Counted from the stretch's first letter, positions 45,206 through 55,288 are shown. The stretch is DNA of 64,000 nt from UBA6623 sp965238125 (GCA_965238125.1 OZ250179.1:3472001-3536000), one strand, 5' to 3'. The notes: generated by a model not told the origin, from the letters alone. Program-made: numbers and translations.

Positions 45206-45324
45206 GCCAAGCGGCTGTGAAAAATTGGGGACTGTCCCAAGCGCCGACCAAACAAGTTCCCTTGCATCAGTACCCGCACACGGCGCGAAGTGGACTGTCC
45301 CCCATTTTTTCACAGCCGCTTGGC
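45206..45324. repeat. P-family palindromic repeat, copy P2
   Basis: Arms of about 35 bases: GCCAAGCGGCTGTGAAAAA plus TTGGGGACTGTCCCAAGCGC on the left, GCGCGAAGTGGACTGTCCCC plus CATTTTTTCACAGCC and GCTTGGC on the right, around a variable centre. It is followed at 45351-45375 by three ACGGCTC heptamers. Confidence 0.8.
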
Positions 45325-45553
45325 GCCCACCCTGTCTCGACCCGTCCTACGGCTCACGGCTCACGGCTCACGTACCCCGGCGACACGCACCCCGGCGACA
45401 CGAAACCTGTCACGTTACTTTCGAAAAAATTACTCCTGCCTTTTCAACAACCTAACAAAAACCACCCCCGGCCAAACCCACAACCTCAACGTATCCTATT
45501 AGCGGGCATCGAGCCCCCAGTTATCGGGCGTCAAGCCCCCAGGAGACATTCTC

Positions 45554-46429
45554 ATGAAATCCAAAAATCAGATCCGCGCCAACCGCGCAAACGCAAAGAA
45601 ATCAACCGGGCCGCGAACCCAAAAAGGAAAGGCCCGTTCATCCCAAAACGCTCTCAAACACGGCCTGCTGGCCAACGACGCCGTCTTACCCGGCGAAGAC
45701 CCCGCCGACTTCGACCGACACCTCAGGTCTTTCGAAGACACCTATCTCCCCCGCAACCGCGTCGAAAAGGAAATCGTCCGCCAAATCGCCGACGTCGCCT
45801 GGAGAATGCAACGTCTCTCCCGCATCGAAACCGCCGTCATCGCCGCCGGCATGGAAAACTCCCGTCGCTTCAACAACGACACCGGACCCATGCCGGAAGA
45901 CCGCGAAGGCCAAACCAACATCCTTGGCTGGGCCATGCTCACCAGAACACAACTGCTCAACAACCTGGCCCGCTATGACGGCCAACTCGCCCGCCGTTTT
46001 TTCTGCGGCGTCGAACTGATGATCAACATCCGCCGCGAAGACCGCCAACTCCGCGAAGCCTTCGAGGCCAAAAACGCCGGAGCCACAACTCCGGTTCACT
46101 ACCTCCCCGACGAAGATCCAAGCAGCACCCATGCATCAGCGATAGGCTTCCGCCCCGCCGAAAAATTGGCAAGCGAAACAGCGAAGACGATCCCCAGCGA
46201 AAAATTGGGGACTGTCCCAAGCGCCGCCGAAAAGACTTCGCTCGAATCCAAAACCATCACCGGCGCGAAGCGGACTGTCCCCCATTTTTTCGCCGCCCGC
46301 CAATCCACGAGCCCCCAGAGCCAAAAAACACGAAACGAAGCCAAGACCGACGTAATACCAGCCTGTACAACGAGTTACAAGCCAACAACAGCAGCGGTCG
46401 GCCACCCGATTCCGCACAGTCTCAGGTAG
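45554..46429 (+). CDS. Acidobacterial RANRANAKKSTGPRT-type protein with embedded repeat
   Basis: 291 residues. The N-terminus IRANRANAKKSTGPRTQKGK, then ARSSQNALKHGLLANDAVLPGED, is the signature of a widespread uncharacterised family in acidobacteria and planctomycetes. A helical middle follows (DTYLPRNRVEKEIVRQIAD, RMQRLSRIETAVI), then an acidic/proline-rich tail. Codons about 215-247 (46197-46294) are a full copy of the P-family palindromic repeat, read in frame as KLGTVPSAAEKTSLESK and GAKRTVPHFF. The C-terminal tail after it is low complexity. The family's role is unknown. Confidence 0.75.
   Translation: MKSKNQIRANRANAKKSTGPRTQKGKARSSQNALKHGLLANDAVLPGEDPADFDRHLRSFEDTYLPRNRVEKEIVRQIADVAWRMQRLSRIETAVIAAGMENSRRFNNDTGPMPEDREGQTNILGWAMLTRTQLLNNLARYDGQLARRFFCGVELMINIRREDRQLREAFEAKNAGATTPVHYLPDEDPSSTHASAIGFRPAEKLASETAKTIPSEKLGTVPSAAEKTSLESKTITGAKRTVPHFFAARQSTSPQSQKTRNEAKTDVIPACTTSYKPTTAAVGHPIPHSLR
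46197..46294 (+). repeat. P-family palindromic repeat inside a reading frame (P3)
   Basis: GCGAAAAATTGGGGACTGTC on the left and GCGCGAAGCGGACTGTCCCC with ATTTTTTCG on the right match the intergenic copies at 45206 and 63476. The frame of the host gene passes through without a stop. A partial duplicate of the left edge (GCCGAAAAATTGG) lies 40 bases upstream. Confidence 0.8.
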
Positions 46430-46844
46430 CCCCGGGGCTCAAAGCCCCCCGCAACCTTCACCGATAGCTTCAAGGAGACCCAAAGAAAGAAACCAACCAC
46501 CGACCAGCGACTAACCGGCCCCATCGACCCACCACTGTCGGCCAACCACCCATCAATCACAAGGCCAAAGTGTCTCTCGCGGAATAGAGGTGCCCAATAC
46601 AGCCTGGGCCACCGTGAGCCGAGTCGCGACGGGACCGGCCGCCAAGCGACCGGTCTCTGGCCCACCCCAGGCCCCCGAACGACCGGCAGGGCCGGTGGCG
46701 GCGACGGTCACGCCCATACCGTCCGTTTCGATAGAGAGAATCGGTGGCTCCCCCGCGCACAGCGCGGGCCATCTCTGCTTGCTCGCGGGCCCACCCGGCC
46801 CTTGACACCCCGGCTATCCTGAATATAGAGAGGCGGTGAACCCG
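46430..46844. other. Intergenic gap after the repeat-bearing gene
   Basis: A hairpin CCCCGGGGCTCAAAGCCCCCC (near 46432) resembles the small GGGC/GCCC palindromes before the gene (45489-45530). No open frame here has a start with family motifs; minus-strand frames are arginine-rich shadows. Confidence 0.45.
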
Positions 46845-47555
46845 TTACGACGGCGTTTTCAGCCGCAGAGGTTTGACGCGGTACTTCAAAATGCACCACA
46901 GCGCCCACACTCCGTCGCGGACACCGATCTTCTTCCCCTCTTCATAGGTTCGGCCGTGATAGGAGATGCCGACCTCGTAGATGCGCGCGCCCGAGCGCGC
47001 CAGCTTTGCGGTGACTTCGGGCTCGAAACCGAATCGATCCTCCTCCAACGGGATCGACTGAATCAACTCACGGCGGAAAACCTTGTAACAGGTCTCCATG
47101 TCGGTGAGGTTGAGGTCGGTCATCATGTTCGACAGCAGCGTGAGAAACTTGTTCCCCAGCGAATGCCAAAAATAGAGCACACGGTGCTCCTGCGTCGTCG
47201 CAAAACGTGATCCGAAGACTGCGTCCGCAAGGCCCCGCTCAAGCGGATGGAGCAGCTTCGCATAATCCTCGGGGTCGTACTCGAGGTCGGCGTCCTGAAT
47301 GATGACGTAATCGCCTCGCGCGGCCCCGAAGCCGCTCCGCAAGGCCCGGCCCTTGCCGCGATTCTCCTCGTGATAGAGCACCGTCACATTCCCGCTCTCC
47401 GTCTCCAGCCGGGCTAAACGATCACGCGTGCCGTCGGTCGAAAAATCATCGACGATAATGAGCTCCTTGTCGATGGGTATGGCCTGGACGCGGTCTACGA
47501 TTTCAGCAATCGTATCCGCTTCGTTGTAAACGGGAATGACAACGGTAAGTTTCAT
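46845..47555 (-). CDS. GT2 glycosyltransferase, dolichyl/polyprenyl-phosphate mannosyltransferase-like
   Basis: 236 residues, one GT-A domain without membrane segments. LTVVIPVYNEADTIAEIVDR, IIVDDFSTDGTRD, GKGRALRSGFGAARGDYVII and QDADLEYDPEDY (DxD) are followed by FGSRF, METCYKVFRRELI and RFGFEPEVTAKLA. These are close to DPM1/ArnC-type enzymes that transfer a sugar to a polyprenyl phosphate. It is divergent from the DUF1080 gene at 47629. Confidence 0.9.
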   Translation of the reverse strand: MKLTVVIPVYNEADTIAEIVDRVQAIPIDKELIIVDDFSTDGTRDRLARLETESGNVTVLYHEENRGKGRALRSGFGAARGDYVIIQDADLEYDPEDYAKLLHPLERGLADAVFGSRFATTQEHRVLYFWHSLGNKFLTLLSNMMTDLNLTDMETCYKVFRRELIQSIPLEEDRFGFEPEVTAKLARSGARIYEVGISYHGRTYEEGKKIGVRDGVWALWCILKYRVKPLRLKTPS

Positions 47556-47628
47556 CGGATCTCTTCGTTGCGGCGACGACGGTGGAATCTTGACCTGGTG
47601 AAAGGAGCGGTGCTACCCTGCGATCGCA

Positions 47629-48306
47629 ATGCTGAAACCACTTGGCGGGCGGGCCGCGGGCCGGCGACCGGGCGTTCTCTTTCTCCTCTTGCTTGTCGGC
47701 GGTGCATTCGGGCCGGCTTCGGGCGCCGAACCCGGGTTCACTTCTCTGTTCGACGGCAAAACACTCGACGGATGGAAGCTGCTCGGCAAAACAGGCGCGG
47801 GATACTACGTCCGTGACGGAAAGATCATTTGTCCGCGCGGCGGGGGCGGCAACCTTCTCTCCGAAAAGCAGTACGCCGATTTCATCTTGCGTTTCGAGTT
47901 CAAACTCGAGAAAGGGTCGAACAACGGTCTCGCCATTCGATCGCCACTCCAGGCAACCAACCTAGCTTATGACGGCATGGAACTGCAAATCATCGACAAT
48001 TCCTCCAAGCGCTACCGCGACATCCATCCCTGGCAAAAGCACGGCTCGCTCTACGACGTCTTCCCAGCCGAGACCGGTTCTCTGCGGCCCGCGGGAGACT
48101 GGAACAGCCAAGAAGTCTTCGTCCAAGCCAGGCGGGTTAAGGTGGTCCTCAACGGCCGGCTGATTCTCGACGCGGACTTGGACACGGTAACCGACCCGGA
48201 GATCCTCTCCAAACACCCCGGATTGCGCCGAACCTCGGGTCACATCGGATTCCTGGGGCACGACGAACCGATCGAGTTCCGTAATATCCGGATCAAGGTT
48301 CTCTAG
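47629..48306 (+). CDS. Secreted DUF1080 domain protein
   Basis: 225 residues. Leader GVLFLLLLVGGAFGPASGAE gives a signal peptide. The DUF1080 domain shows FTSLFDGKTLDGWKLLGKTG, NNGLAIRSP, DGMELQIIDNSSKRY and IEFRNIRIKVL at the end. It is about 225 residues against 228 for the first member, but only distantly similar. TTGACC (47590-47595) and TACCCT (47614-47619) could form a weak promoter that would give an almost leaderless message. Confidence 0.87.
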   Translation: MLKPLGGRAAGRRPGVLFLLLLVGGAFGPASGAEPGFTSLFDGKTLDGWKLLGKTGAGYYVRDGKIICPRGGGGNLLSEKQYADFILRFEFKLEKGSNNGLAIRSPLQATNLAYDGMELQIIDNSSKRYRDIHPWQKHGSLYDVFPAETGSLRPAGDWNSQEVFVQARRVKVVLNGRLILDADLDTVTDPEILSKHPGLRRTSGHIGFLGHDEPIEFRNIRIKVL

Positions 48307-48323
48307 GCCGTCGCGAAGGACGC

Positions 48324-48983
48324 TCAGAAAATCCAGGTGATGCCGAACATGGGTGTCCAGTTGTGGAGAATCGATCCGATGTCGGCGCCCAAACTCGGCG
48401 TGATCACCTTGTCGGGCGACTCGGTGATAAAGTCCCGAAATTCCACACGGAAGAAGAGGTTGTTACCAAGGCGGAAGCGGACCCCAACGCCAAAATCGCC
48501 TGTTGGCAACGTTTGATTGGACTTGGTGAGTAGAGCCAAGTCGCTCCCGGGGGCGTCGGATTGCTCGGTACCCGTACCTTGATACACACGGAGTCCGCCG
48601 CCGAAGGCGATAAACGGCCTCACGTTCGCGTTGCTGTCGGTAAGGTAATACAGCACGTCATAGTGAACCGTGTGCGACTGTCCGCCGAGTGAATGCGACT
48701 GCGCTCCCGCATCGAGTTCGTAGTCATTCTTCGAATAGAAGTAGCGCAACTCGCCGCCCCATCGCCCCGTACCCATCGTTTGGCCGAGAACAAAACCGCC
48801 TCCCGCACCGATGCCGGGGCCGACATTGCCCGAGCCGGCGGGAGAGGAAACGGAGGTTTTCTGGTACACGCTGAGCAGGCCGAATACTCCGCCGTAATTC
48901 TCGGCAGCCTGCAAGGGAGCCGTTAGCAGCCCACCGCAAGCTAGGGCGACAGCAGTGAGCAGTACCAGGTTTTTCTTCGTCAT
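48324..48983 (-). CDS. Small outer-membrane beta-barrel protein
   Basis: 219 residues from the ATG at 48983, with signal peptide VLLTAVALACGGLLTAPLQA. The mature part alternates hydrophobic and polar residues in about eight strands (GELRYFYSKNDYELD, TVHYDVLYYLTD, VRPFIAFGGGLRVY, FGVGVRFRLGNNLFFRVEFR) and ends with an aromatic (GITWIF), the usual barrel C-terminus. It resembles the OmpA-like/Opa eight-stranded type. Function is structural or adhesive by analogy. Confidence 0.82.
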   Translation of the reverse strand: MTKKNLVLLTAVALACGGLLTAPLQAAENYGGVFGLLSVYQKTSVSSPAGSGNVGPGIGAGGGFVLGQTMGTGRWGGELRYFYSKNDYELDAGAQSHSLGGQSHTVHYDVLYYLTDSNANVRPFIAFGGGLRVYQGTGTEQSDAPGSDLALLTKSNQTLPTGDFGVGVRFRLGNNLFFRVEFRDFITESPDKVITPSLGADIGSILHNWTPMFGITWIF

Positions 48984-49063
48984 GCTTTCCTCAAAATGAA
49001 ACACTACGAGGTTACGGCGTCGGGTCCGGTTCAGAACAAGGGGGAACCGGACCCGAACGCGAA

Positions 49064-51564
49064 TCAGTCGACAACGCGGACGTTGATCGTCGATGACACG
49101 CCGCCGGAATTGATCTCCACCGGTACTTGAAGACCCAGCGGAGAACCCCCGGGGACCTCGACGTTGATCTGATAAAGGCCCACAAAGCCCGGCGTGAGCC
49201 CGGAGTAAAAGACTCTACCCGCAACGCCTCCGAAAAGAACTTCGGGCTCAATGACCGTAATCGAGAGCGGTGCGGTCGAAGCCGGATGACCGGGGAACGC
49301 AATGGGCGTAACCTGCCCCAATCCGGTCGAGTAAATCACGGCGATCTCATGATGACGCAGAGGGCTTGAGAGGGTCGCCAGCGTGTTGTCTTCGCGGATC
49401 ACGGCGGCAAACGTGTTGCCGCTCGGCCCCGGAACCGAGAACACCGCCGGAGCAGCCGGCAGGACATTGGTCAAAAAGATGTCGCTCAGGCCGCCTTGCG
49501 TGTGAACCTGAATTCCGGCATTGCCACCAAAGAACGGTAGTTGGGCGTTGATTTGTTCGGGAGAAACGAACAGCAAGGGCAAGTTCGCTCCGTTGGACGT
49601 CACGCAGACTTCCGTCAATCGGTTGGGAAGCGGCGTATCGGTCGCGGAGGCGGTTTGGCCCGAGAGGTTCTCCCCGAAGATGGTGATCAACCCACCCGCG
49701 CCCAGTTTGGTGGAAAAATCAGCCGCGTTGGTCACACCGGCAATGCGCGGAATCTGCAAGGTGGCGTCAAAAGAAGCCGGGAACTCAATCACCCCGGCGC
49801 TGCTCGTCGAAACCAAACGTCCGTCCTGCATCGCGGCCAACGACCGATAGAAGGACAACCGATCGCTTGGCGGGGGCGGCGGCTCCACCATCCGGACCTG
49901 ATCGGTCAGCCGAGTCGGGTCACGCGGATCGTGACGCTGCAAGGCTCCGGTGTCGACCTGGAACCGCGGGCGAATCGACCGTACGGCGGTTGAGTCGGGC
50001 AGCACCGCGAATCCCGCGGAGGCCTGGCCGGCCTCGGCGCCGGGCAGAGCCGCGATCTCGACTAACGACGCGTTCAAAACGTGATTGTCCACAAGGAAGA
50101 AATTCGAGCCCGCGCCGATCGCTCCCGACAAACCCAGCAGATCATCTCGCGTCAGCGTGATCCTCGACGAGAGCGCTTCCCAAAAATGAACGCCGCCGGT
50201 CGACTCGGCAATCAAGATACCGGACCCGTCCGGAGCGCCGACCACGGCGGAATCCGATGAAAACGAGTTGGTATAGATGCCCAGGGTATCGGGGTTCGTC
50301 ACGATCTTATTGTGTAGATTGAACATCCCGATCTCGCCGCCGCCGTCGGAACTTTCCATGGTGAGCAGAATATTCCCTGCGTCCGCCGCCAACGAGAGCG
50401 GATACCGACCTCCCCCGAGCGACTCCCAAGGTAGGAAAATCGTTGTTTCCACCCGCAAAGTGTTCAAGTTGATCAGCGTCATCGTTTCCGACTGCGCGTT
50501 GGCTACGATCAGGAACCCGCCGTCGGGGCTGACCAGCATCCAGGTCGGAGTGTTGCCGACCGAGATCCTGCCGCCAAGTCGGAACGAACCGTCGAAGATC
50601 AGCACTTGGAATCCTTCTTGATCCAGGACATAGAAGCGATCCCGGAAGCGGTCGGCGACGATGTCGACAAACTGACCGGGCACGCTGTACAGCGTGCCCT
50701 TTTGGTCCACATCACGCACATTGGCGAAAACCTGGGCGTCGCGAGGAATGTTGACGGCATTCGTCTCCAAGACGATTGGGAAACCGCTCGTTCCCTGCAC
50801 CGGACCCAGGGCGCCCGGGTCGACGCTCACGCGGACTTCCGCCGGCGTCGTGCCGGTGTGCGGTTCAAACAGGACGGCCGGACGGCCCGAACTACGTTGG
50901 TCAAGGACCGAAAGACTAAACTGCGCCGGACTTCCTCCGGGATTCTCGATACGTAGGGTCTGCGCCTGAACGTCGCGGTTGCAGAAGTCAAACTGGAAGA
51001 ACAAACGCCGGTCGTCAAGGTTATACTCCAACACGGGCGCTTCCGTGAGATCGTCGAGAGAAATGTGAATCAATCCCGACTGACCGATCGCATACAGGTT
51101 TCGGCCGGCCTGGTCGGAGGCCAATCGGCCGTTGAGCCGTTCGGGCAACAGCAACTGCGATCGGAGCAGCATGTTGTCCAGCTCCATAACCTCCAGCAGA
51201 CCGGCAGGCTGTGCGCCCGGCGTCGTGGGTTCAACGCCCGCGGGCTTATCGAACGAGATGTAGACCGTGCCGGTAACGGGGTCAATGACGCTGCCGCCGA
51301 TTAGGCCCTCCGCACTCGTAACCGCTTCGGGGGTATCGGCGATCACGCGTAAGCGTCGGTTGAAGAGCAGATGCCCGGCCATGAAGAATTTGCCGTCACC
51401 CGAGGCGCTCAACTGATTGAAGGCCGGCGTGGTGATCAATGTGTCATTGGTTCGAATGGTCATCAAACCGACGGGCAACGAAACTTGATAGGAGAAGACG
51501 AAGGAGTCCGTCATCCCGAAAATCCATGTACCGGCGGCGTTGCGGTCCATGCTGGCCGTATTAA
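49064..51564 (-). CDS. TIGR03437-type secreted protein, N-terminus cut by IS1380
   Basis: About 830 residues remain. The C-terminal ~220 (ITNAADFS-like lead, LGAGGLITIFGENLSGQTA, FVSPEQINAQLPF, HEIAVIYSTGLGQVTPIAFP, GLYQINVEVPGG) form the Solibacter-specific TIGR03437 domain. The middle resembles a beta-propeller (FYVLDQEGFQVLIFDGS, PTWMLVSPDGGFLIVANAQS). The frame runs out at the 5' terminal repeat of the IS1380 copy starting at 51565, so the signal peptide and start were lost; the first in-frame Met comes from IS sequence. It is probably not expressed correctly. Confidence 0.85.
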
Positions 51565-52508
51565 CCCGCATTTTCAATTTGATGTATGAGTTTCAGACCA
51601 TCCAGCGACCTTCAGCGTCTTTATTGATAGGGGCTAGAGCCCGATAAGGACGCCATGGAGGTCAACACCCGATGGGTGAAAAAGAAAACAAGCCGTTTCA
51701 GCTCACGTTCAATGGATTTCTCAAAGTCGATTTCCAAGGATCGCGAGTCACCTCGGATGGCGGTCTGATTCTCGTTCGCGAACTGGATGAACGACTCGGA
51801 CTCGGGAAGCTGATCGACGAGCATCTCAGCGACTCGCGACAAGGCTTGAACAAGAAGTTCCCGCTGGCCGATCTGCTGCGGCAGTCGGTCTACAGCCGAC
51901 TCGCTGGCTACGAGGACCTCAATGACGCCGTTCGAGTATCCGCCGATCCGACCTTTCGCTTGATCGGCTCGAAGAGGAACTGGGATCGCGGAGCAGCCTT
52001 GACCTCGACGCTGCATGGCTTCGAGACGGAGATGCTGGCGAGCGAAGAGAACTTGCTGGGGCTGATGGCAGTGAACCGGGAGCTGGTCGCGCAAGCCGAA
52101 GCTCCCGACGGTTCAGACCGCGTGGTGCTTGACATGGACTCCACGGAGAGCCCCGTCCACGGCCAACAGGAAGGCAGTGCCTACAACGGCCATTTTGAGT
52201 CCCTCTGCTATCACCCGCTGTTGCTGTTCAACCAGCACGGCGACTGCCTAGGCGCGAAGCTGCGTCCCGGCAACGTGCACAGCGCCGAGGACTGGGACGA
52301 GCTGCTACTGCCGGAGATCGAACGACAACAGGCGGAGGGCAAACAGGTGACGTTCCGCGCCGACGCCGCCTTCGCCAAGCCCGAGATCTACGAGGCGATG
52401 GAGGAGCGCGGCGTGGACTACGTGATTCGCATCCCGGCGAACAAGAGCCTGGAGTTGGAGATCGAGGACATCCTGTTTCGGCCACCGGGCAGGCCGAACG
52501 CCAAGCCC
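51565..52508 (+). mobile_element. IS1380 copy E, 3'-truncated
   Basis: It begins CCCGCATTTTCAATTTGATG like the 5' end of copy B, and transposase homology ends at about 52508. The 3' end is absent. Both neighbours are broken genes: the TIGR03437 gene lacks its 5' end and the membrane glycosyltransferase lacks its 3' end. Confidence 0.85.
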
Positions 52509-52556
52509 CAACCCCGCGGCCGCCTCCGACGGGTCCGGGCCGCCATCAGACCGTAG
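51672..52556 (+). pseudogene. IS1380 transposase, C-terminally truncated (copy E)
   Basis: MGEKENKPFQLTFNGFLKVD to FRPPGRPNAKP matches copy B up to about residue 278, then continues out of the element as PRGRLRRVRAAIRP. The first two catalytic Asp regions (DMDSTESPVHG, DAAFAKPEIYE) are present and the last acidic region is missing, so it should be inactive. Confidence 0.85.
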
Positions 52557-53246
52557 GGCCGACAACAGAACCGACGCGCCCACGAAGGCGATGCCGCAAC
52601 CCGCCGCGATCACGCCCCGGGAGATTCGTCCTCGATACAAGGCAAAAGCTCCAATACCGACAGCGGCCGCAATGCCCACCGAGCGTGTCGCGGTGGCCAA
52701 CACGACGGCGGCGACCGCAAACCACCAGCGGCGCGAGTTCGTGGCCGTATCGCCGTTCGGCCCCAATCCCGCCCACGCCCCGACAAAAGCCCAGACCGCC
52801 AGCGCCATGAAAAGCATGTCGCTGAGGAGGCTTGCGGAAAGAATCAACGTGGTGGGATGCAGCCCGCAAGCCGCGGTCAATGCCAACGACACCGGCTCCG
52901 TCAAACCGAGCTGACGAAAAAGGAAGAAACAGCCCACCAGGAAAGCGCACCCGGCCAACGCCGAGACCCAAAGGCCCGCCGCCAAGTTATCGGGGAAAAC
53001 CGGCCAAGCCCTCCAAATCAGCGAGACCAACGACGGGTAGAGCGGGGGATACTTCGTTTGCGCCGGCTCGCCCGGGATGCTGGGGAGTAGCGAACCTCGG
53101 CCTTCGGCTAGAGCTTGGGCGGAACTCCAATAGAGCGTGTCGTCGTGATAGGCCCCGAATTGGTCGGGCGACCACCTTGCGATTACGATGAAAAGGAAAG
53201 CCGCCGTCAGGCCGACCAGCCCGAGGATCGAACGGGTGGACACCAT
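52509..53246 (-). pseudogene. Membrane glycosyltransferase (GT39/ArnT-like), 3' end lost
   Basis: From the ATG at 53246: first helix ILGLVGLTAAFLFIVIA, then the large periplasmic-loop motif FGAYHDDTLYWSSAQALAEG, with the paired acidic residues (DD) expected of GT-C enzymes, and YPPLYPSLVSLIWR. Further helices and TATRSVGIAAAVGIGAF follow. The sequence is cut at about 52508 by IS1380 copy E, leaving about 246 of an expected 450-550 residues. GT-C enzymes of this type move a sugar from a polyprenyl phosphate, linking it to the DPM1-like gene at 46845. Confidence 0.78.
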
Positions 53247-53277
53247 CTTCGGCCGATCATCCTCGTCGGAGGGCGAA

Positions 53278-53949
53278 TCAAGGCAAAGCCATGGCCACCG
53301 GCTCGGGGACCATATCATTTTCGAATTCCAGCGCGCCGCCGCGCAGTTTGCGACCGTACATCGCCAATTCGAAACGGTCCTTAACCCCTGTTTTCTCAAA
53401 GATATGCATCAGGTGGACCTTGACCGTCCCCGTGGTGATGGTGAGCTCTTCGGCGATTTGTTTGTTCTTCATGCCTCGCATGACGAGGGTGAAAATTTCG
53501 TCTTCCCGCGGGGTAAGACGCGGCGTGGAGCGCCGGTTAATGAAGCCTACGAACTGATTCGAAACCGAACTCTCGATCCAAATGTTCCCGTTCGCGACCG
53601 TTTTGAGACACTCGACGATCACGTCCACCGGAAGCGTCTTCTTCAGAATTCCGCGCGCCCCGACCTGCAGAGCACGAAAAGATTCCACTTCGGAAATTTC
53701 AGCCGCCCACAACACCGGCTCCGTTTCAGGAGCCCTCGCCTTGATGTCGGAGACCAGCTGAAAAACCCCTTTTGTGCCGAAGGCCTTGTCGAGCAGGCAA
53801 ACGTTGGGAGACTCCTCGGCGACAAAGTCGAACACAGCGCGCAGATCGTCGACGGAACCGATGAACTCAACGTCATCAACGGCTGACAGGCTGCTCTTCA
53901 GGCCCTCCAACACAATCGGTTGCGATTCGCATGCACAGACTCGTATCAT
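53278..53949 (-). CDS. LuxR/NarL-type response regulator
   Basis: 223 residues from the ATG at 53949. The receiver domain (1-120) has the phospho-acceptor Asp in NVCLLDKAFG (about residue 54) and the conserved Lys in GILKKTLP, but only one acidic residue (ACESQ) where two are usual. The C-terminal LuxR helix-turn-helix is LTPREDEIFTLVMRGMKNKQ, IAEELTITTGTVKVHLMHIF. No histidine kinase is adjacent, so it is an orphan regulator. TACTA repeats lie upstream. Confidence 0.88.
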   Translation of the reverse strand: MIRVCACESQPIVLEGLKSSLSAVDDVEFIGSVDDLRAVFDFVAEESPNVCLLDKAFGTKGVFQLVSDIKARAPETEPVLWAAEISEVESFRALQVGARGILKKTLPVDVIVECLKTVANGNIWIESSVSNQFVGFINRRSTPRLTPREDEIFTLVMRGMKNKQIAEELTITTGTVKVHLMHIFEKTGVKDRFELAMYGRKLRGGALEFENDMVPEPVAMALP

Positions 53950-54000
53950 CGGTTCTATACCCTTCTCCCCTCGAAACGAGTGAAACACCAATCTACCATT

Positions 54001-54027
54001 TGGTACTATTCATACTAGTACTATACT
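54001..54027. promoter_or_regulatory. Iterated TACTA motif upstream of the response regulator
   Basis: TACTA occurs at 54004, 54013 and 54019 (the second inside the palindrome TACTAGTA), with TACT at 54024, about 55-80 bases before the start codon. The AT-rich block stands out against the GC-rich surroundings. It could be the regulator's own site; this is unproven. Confidence 0.4.
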
Positions 54028-54166
54028 GGCGGCAACCGGCGATGCTCTTCGCACCTTAGGCGAAAGAGAAAAACCTCTTACTCGGGGGCGGACACCTGGA
54101 CCGCGATTCAGGCGGTCGGCGGCCGCATGAGTCTCGGCGCACGCGGCTGCAGCGAACTCACCGACT

Positions 54167-55288
54167 TTACGAAGCCGCTTGGCGCAGGGCTTCTTGATAC
54201 AACGTGGAGGCTTGCCCCAGGGAGTGGCGGCTCGCTATGTGTTGCTTCGCGCGCCTCCCCAGAACCTCTCTTAGCTCGTGCTCTTTCACCAACACGCGCA
54301 GCATTTGAGCGAGCATTTCCACTTCCGCCTCGCCGGCATCGACCTTCCAAAACACATCGTCGGGATACTGGGCGTTCTCCTCGCCGGAGGTCACAAGGAC
54401 GGGCTTTCCCGCGGCCGCCAGTTTCACGACGATCCCCGACGTTTCACCAGCCGAGGGATGCCTTAGGCTAACGGCGATATCCGTAATAGCCGCCAACCGC
54501 CAAAACTCGTCCCGCGGCACGAAGGCCCTGCGAACCGCGGGCAGCTCGGCGAGAAGGGGCTCGACCGCGAGGCGGTAGGTTTCCGAAACGAAATCGCCGA
54601 CCAGAAGCAATCGATAGGGCGCCTTGATCGTGCGAACGGCCCGCAACAGGGACCGCAACCGCTTGGTCGGCCGCTGGTAGCCGAATGTCCCGATCACGAC
54701 TGTATCGGGGGGGATGCCGAGCCTTTCCCGAATCGCCGCCCGGGCCGGGGCGTCCGGCAAATGGGGCTCTTGAGCAAAATGGGGGATCTCGACGATCGGC
54801 GGCGCCCCGCCCTCCCCGACCGCCTGGCGGGCGAGCCGGGCGGCCCCCGGGTTATGCACGATCACGAGGCGGGAGTTTTCGACAATCCGGCGCAGCATGG
54901 GATAGCGGAAATAGCGAGCGTCACTCGCCGACGCCGCACGCGCCCGCCAGAGGTCGTCGGCGAACTGCCGCATCCATTCGCCGTAGTTGTAGACAAACTC
55001 CGCGACGTAGGCATCATGATCGAGCCGGCCTAGGAAGAAGTGCTGCAATACCGCGTCGTGGAGAACGACAGCCCCGGGCCTCTTCAGCGCTAGATCGTAA
55101 ATCCCGCCGTGCAGCGCATTATTGCCGAGGTGATAGAGGCAGACGTCGTAGTCGGCGGCGGTGTCTTCGTCGAGCGTTGAGACGAGGTCGACGTGGGTGG
55201 TGCGCGAAAGTTCACGAGCGAGGGTGACGGAGTAGTCGGCGACGCCGGTTGGGGCCGGAGGCAAGGGAGAAACCAGCGCGACCTTCAC
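54167..55288 (-). CDS. GT4-type glycosyltransferase (GT-B fold)
   Basis: 373 residues. The N-terminal Rossmann half starts VALVSPLPPAPTGVADYSVT with the usual glycine-rich acceptor loop. The C-terminal nucleotide-sugar half has VVIGTFGYQRPTKRLRSLLR, LLLVGDF, and HPSAGETSGIVVKLAAAGKP, the GT4 E-x7-E-like segment. Its start overlaps the yggS-like stop (ATGA), so the two are coupled. It belongs to a scattered set of envelope glycan enzymes. Confidence 0.88.
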   Translation of the reverse strand: MKVALVSPLPPAPTGVADYSVTLARELSRTTHVDLVSTLDEDTAADYDVCLYHLGNNALHGGIYDLALKRPGAVVLHDAVLQHFFLGRLDHDAYVAEFVYNYGEWMRQFADDLWRARAASASDARYFRYPMLRRIVENSRLVIVHNPGAARLARQAVGEGGAPPIVEIPHFAQEPHLPDAPARAAIRERLGIPPDTVVIGTFGYQRPTKRLRSLLRAVRTIKAPYRLLLVGDFVSETYRLAVEPLLAELPAVRRAFVPRDEFWRLAAITDIAVSLRHPSAGETSGIVVKLAAAGKPVLVTSGEENAQYPDDVFWKVDAGEAEVEMLAQMLRVLVKEHELREVLGRRAKQHIASRHSLGQASTLYQEALRQAAS

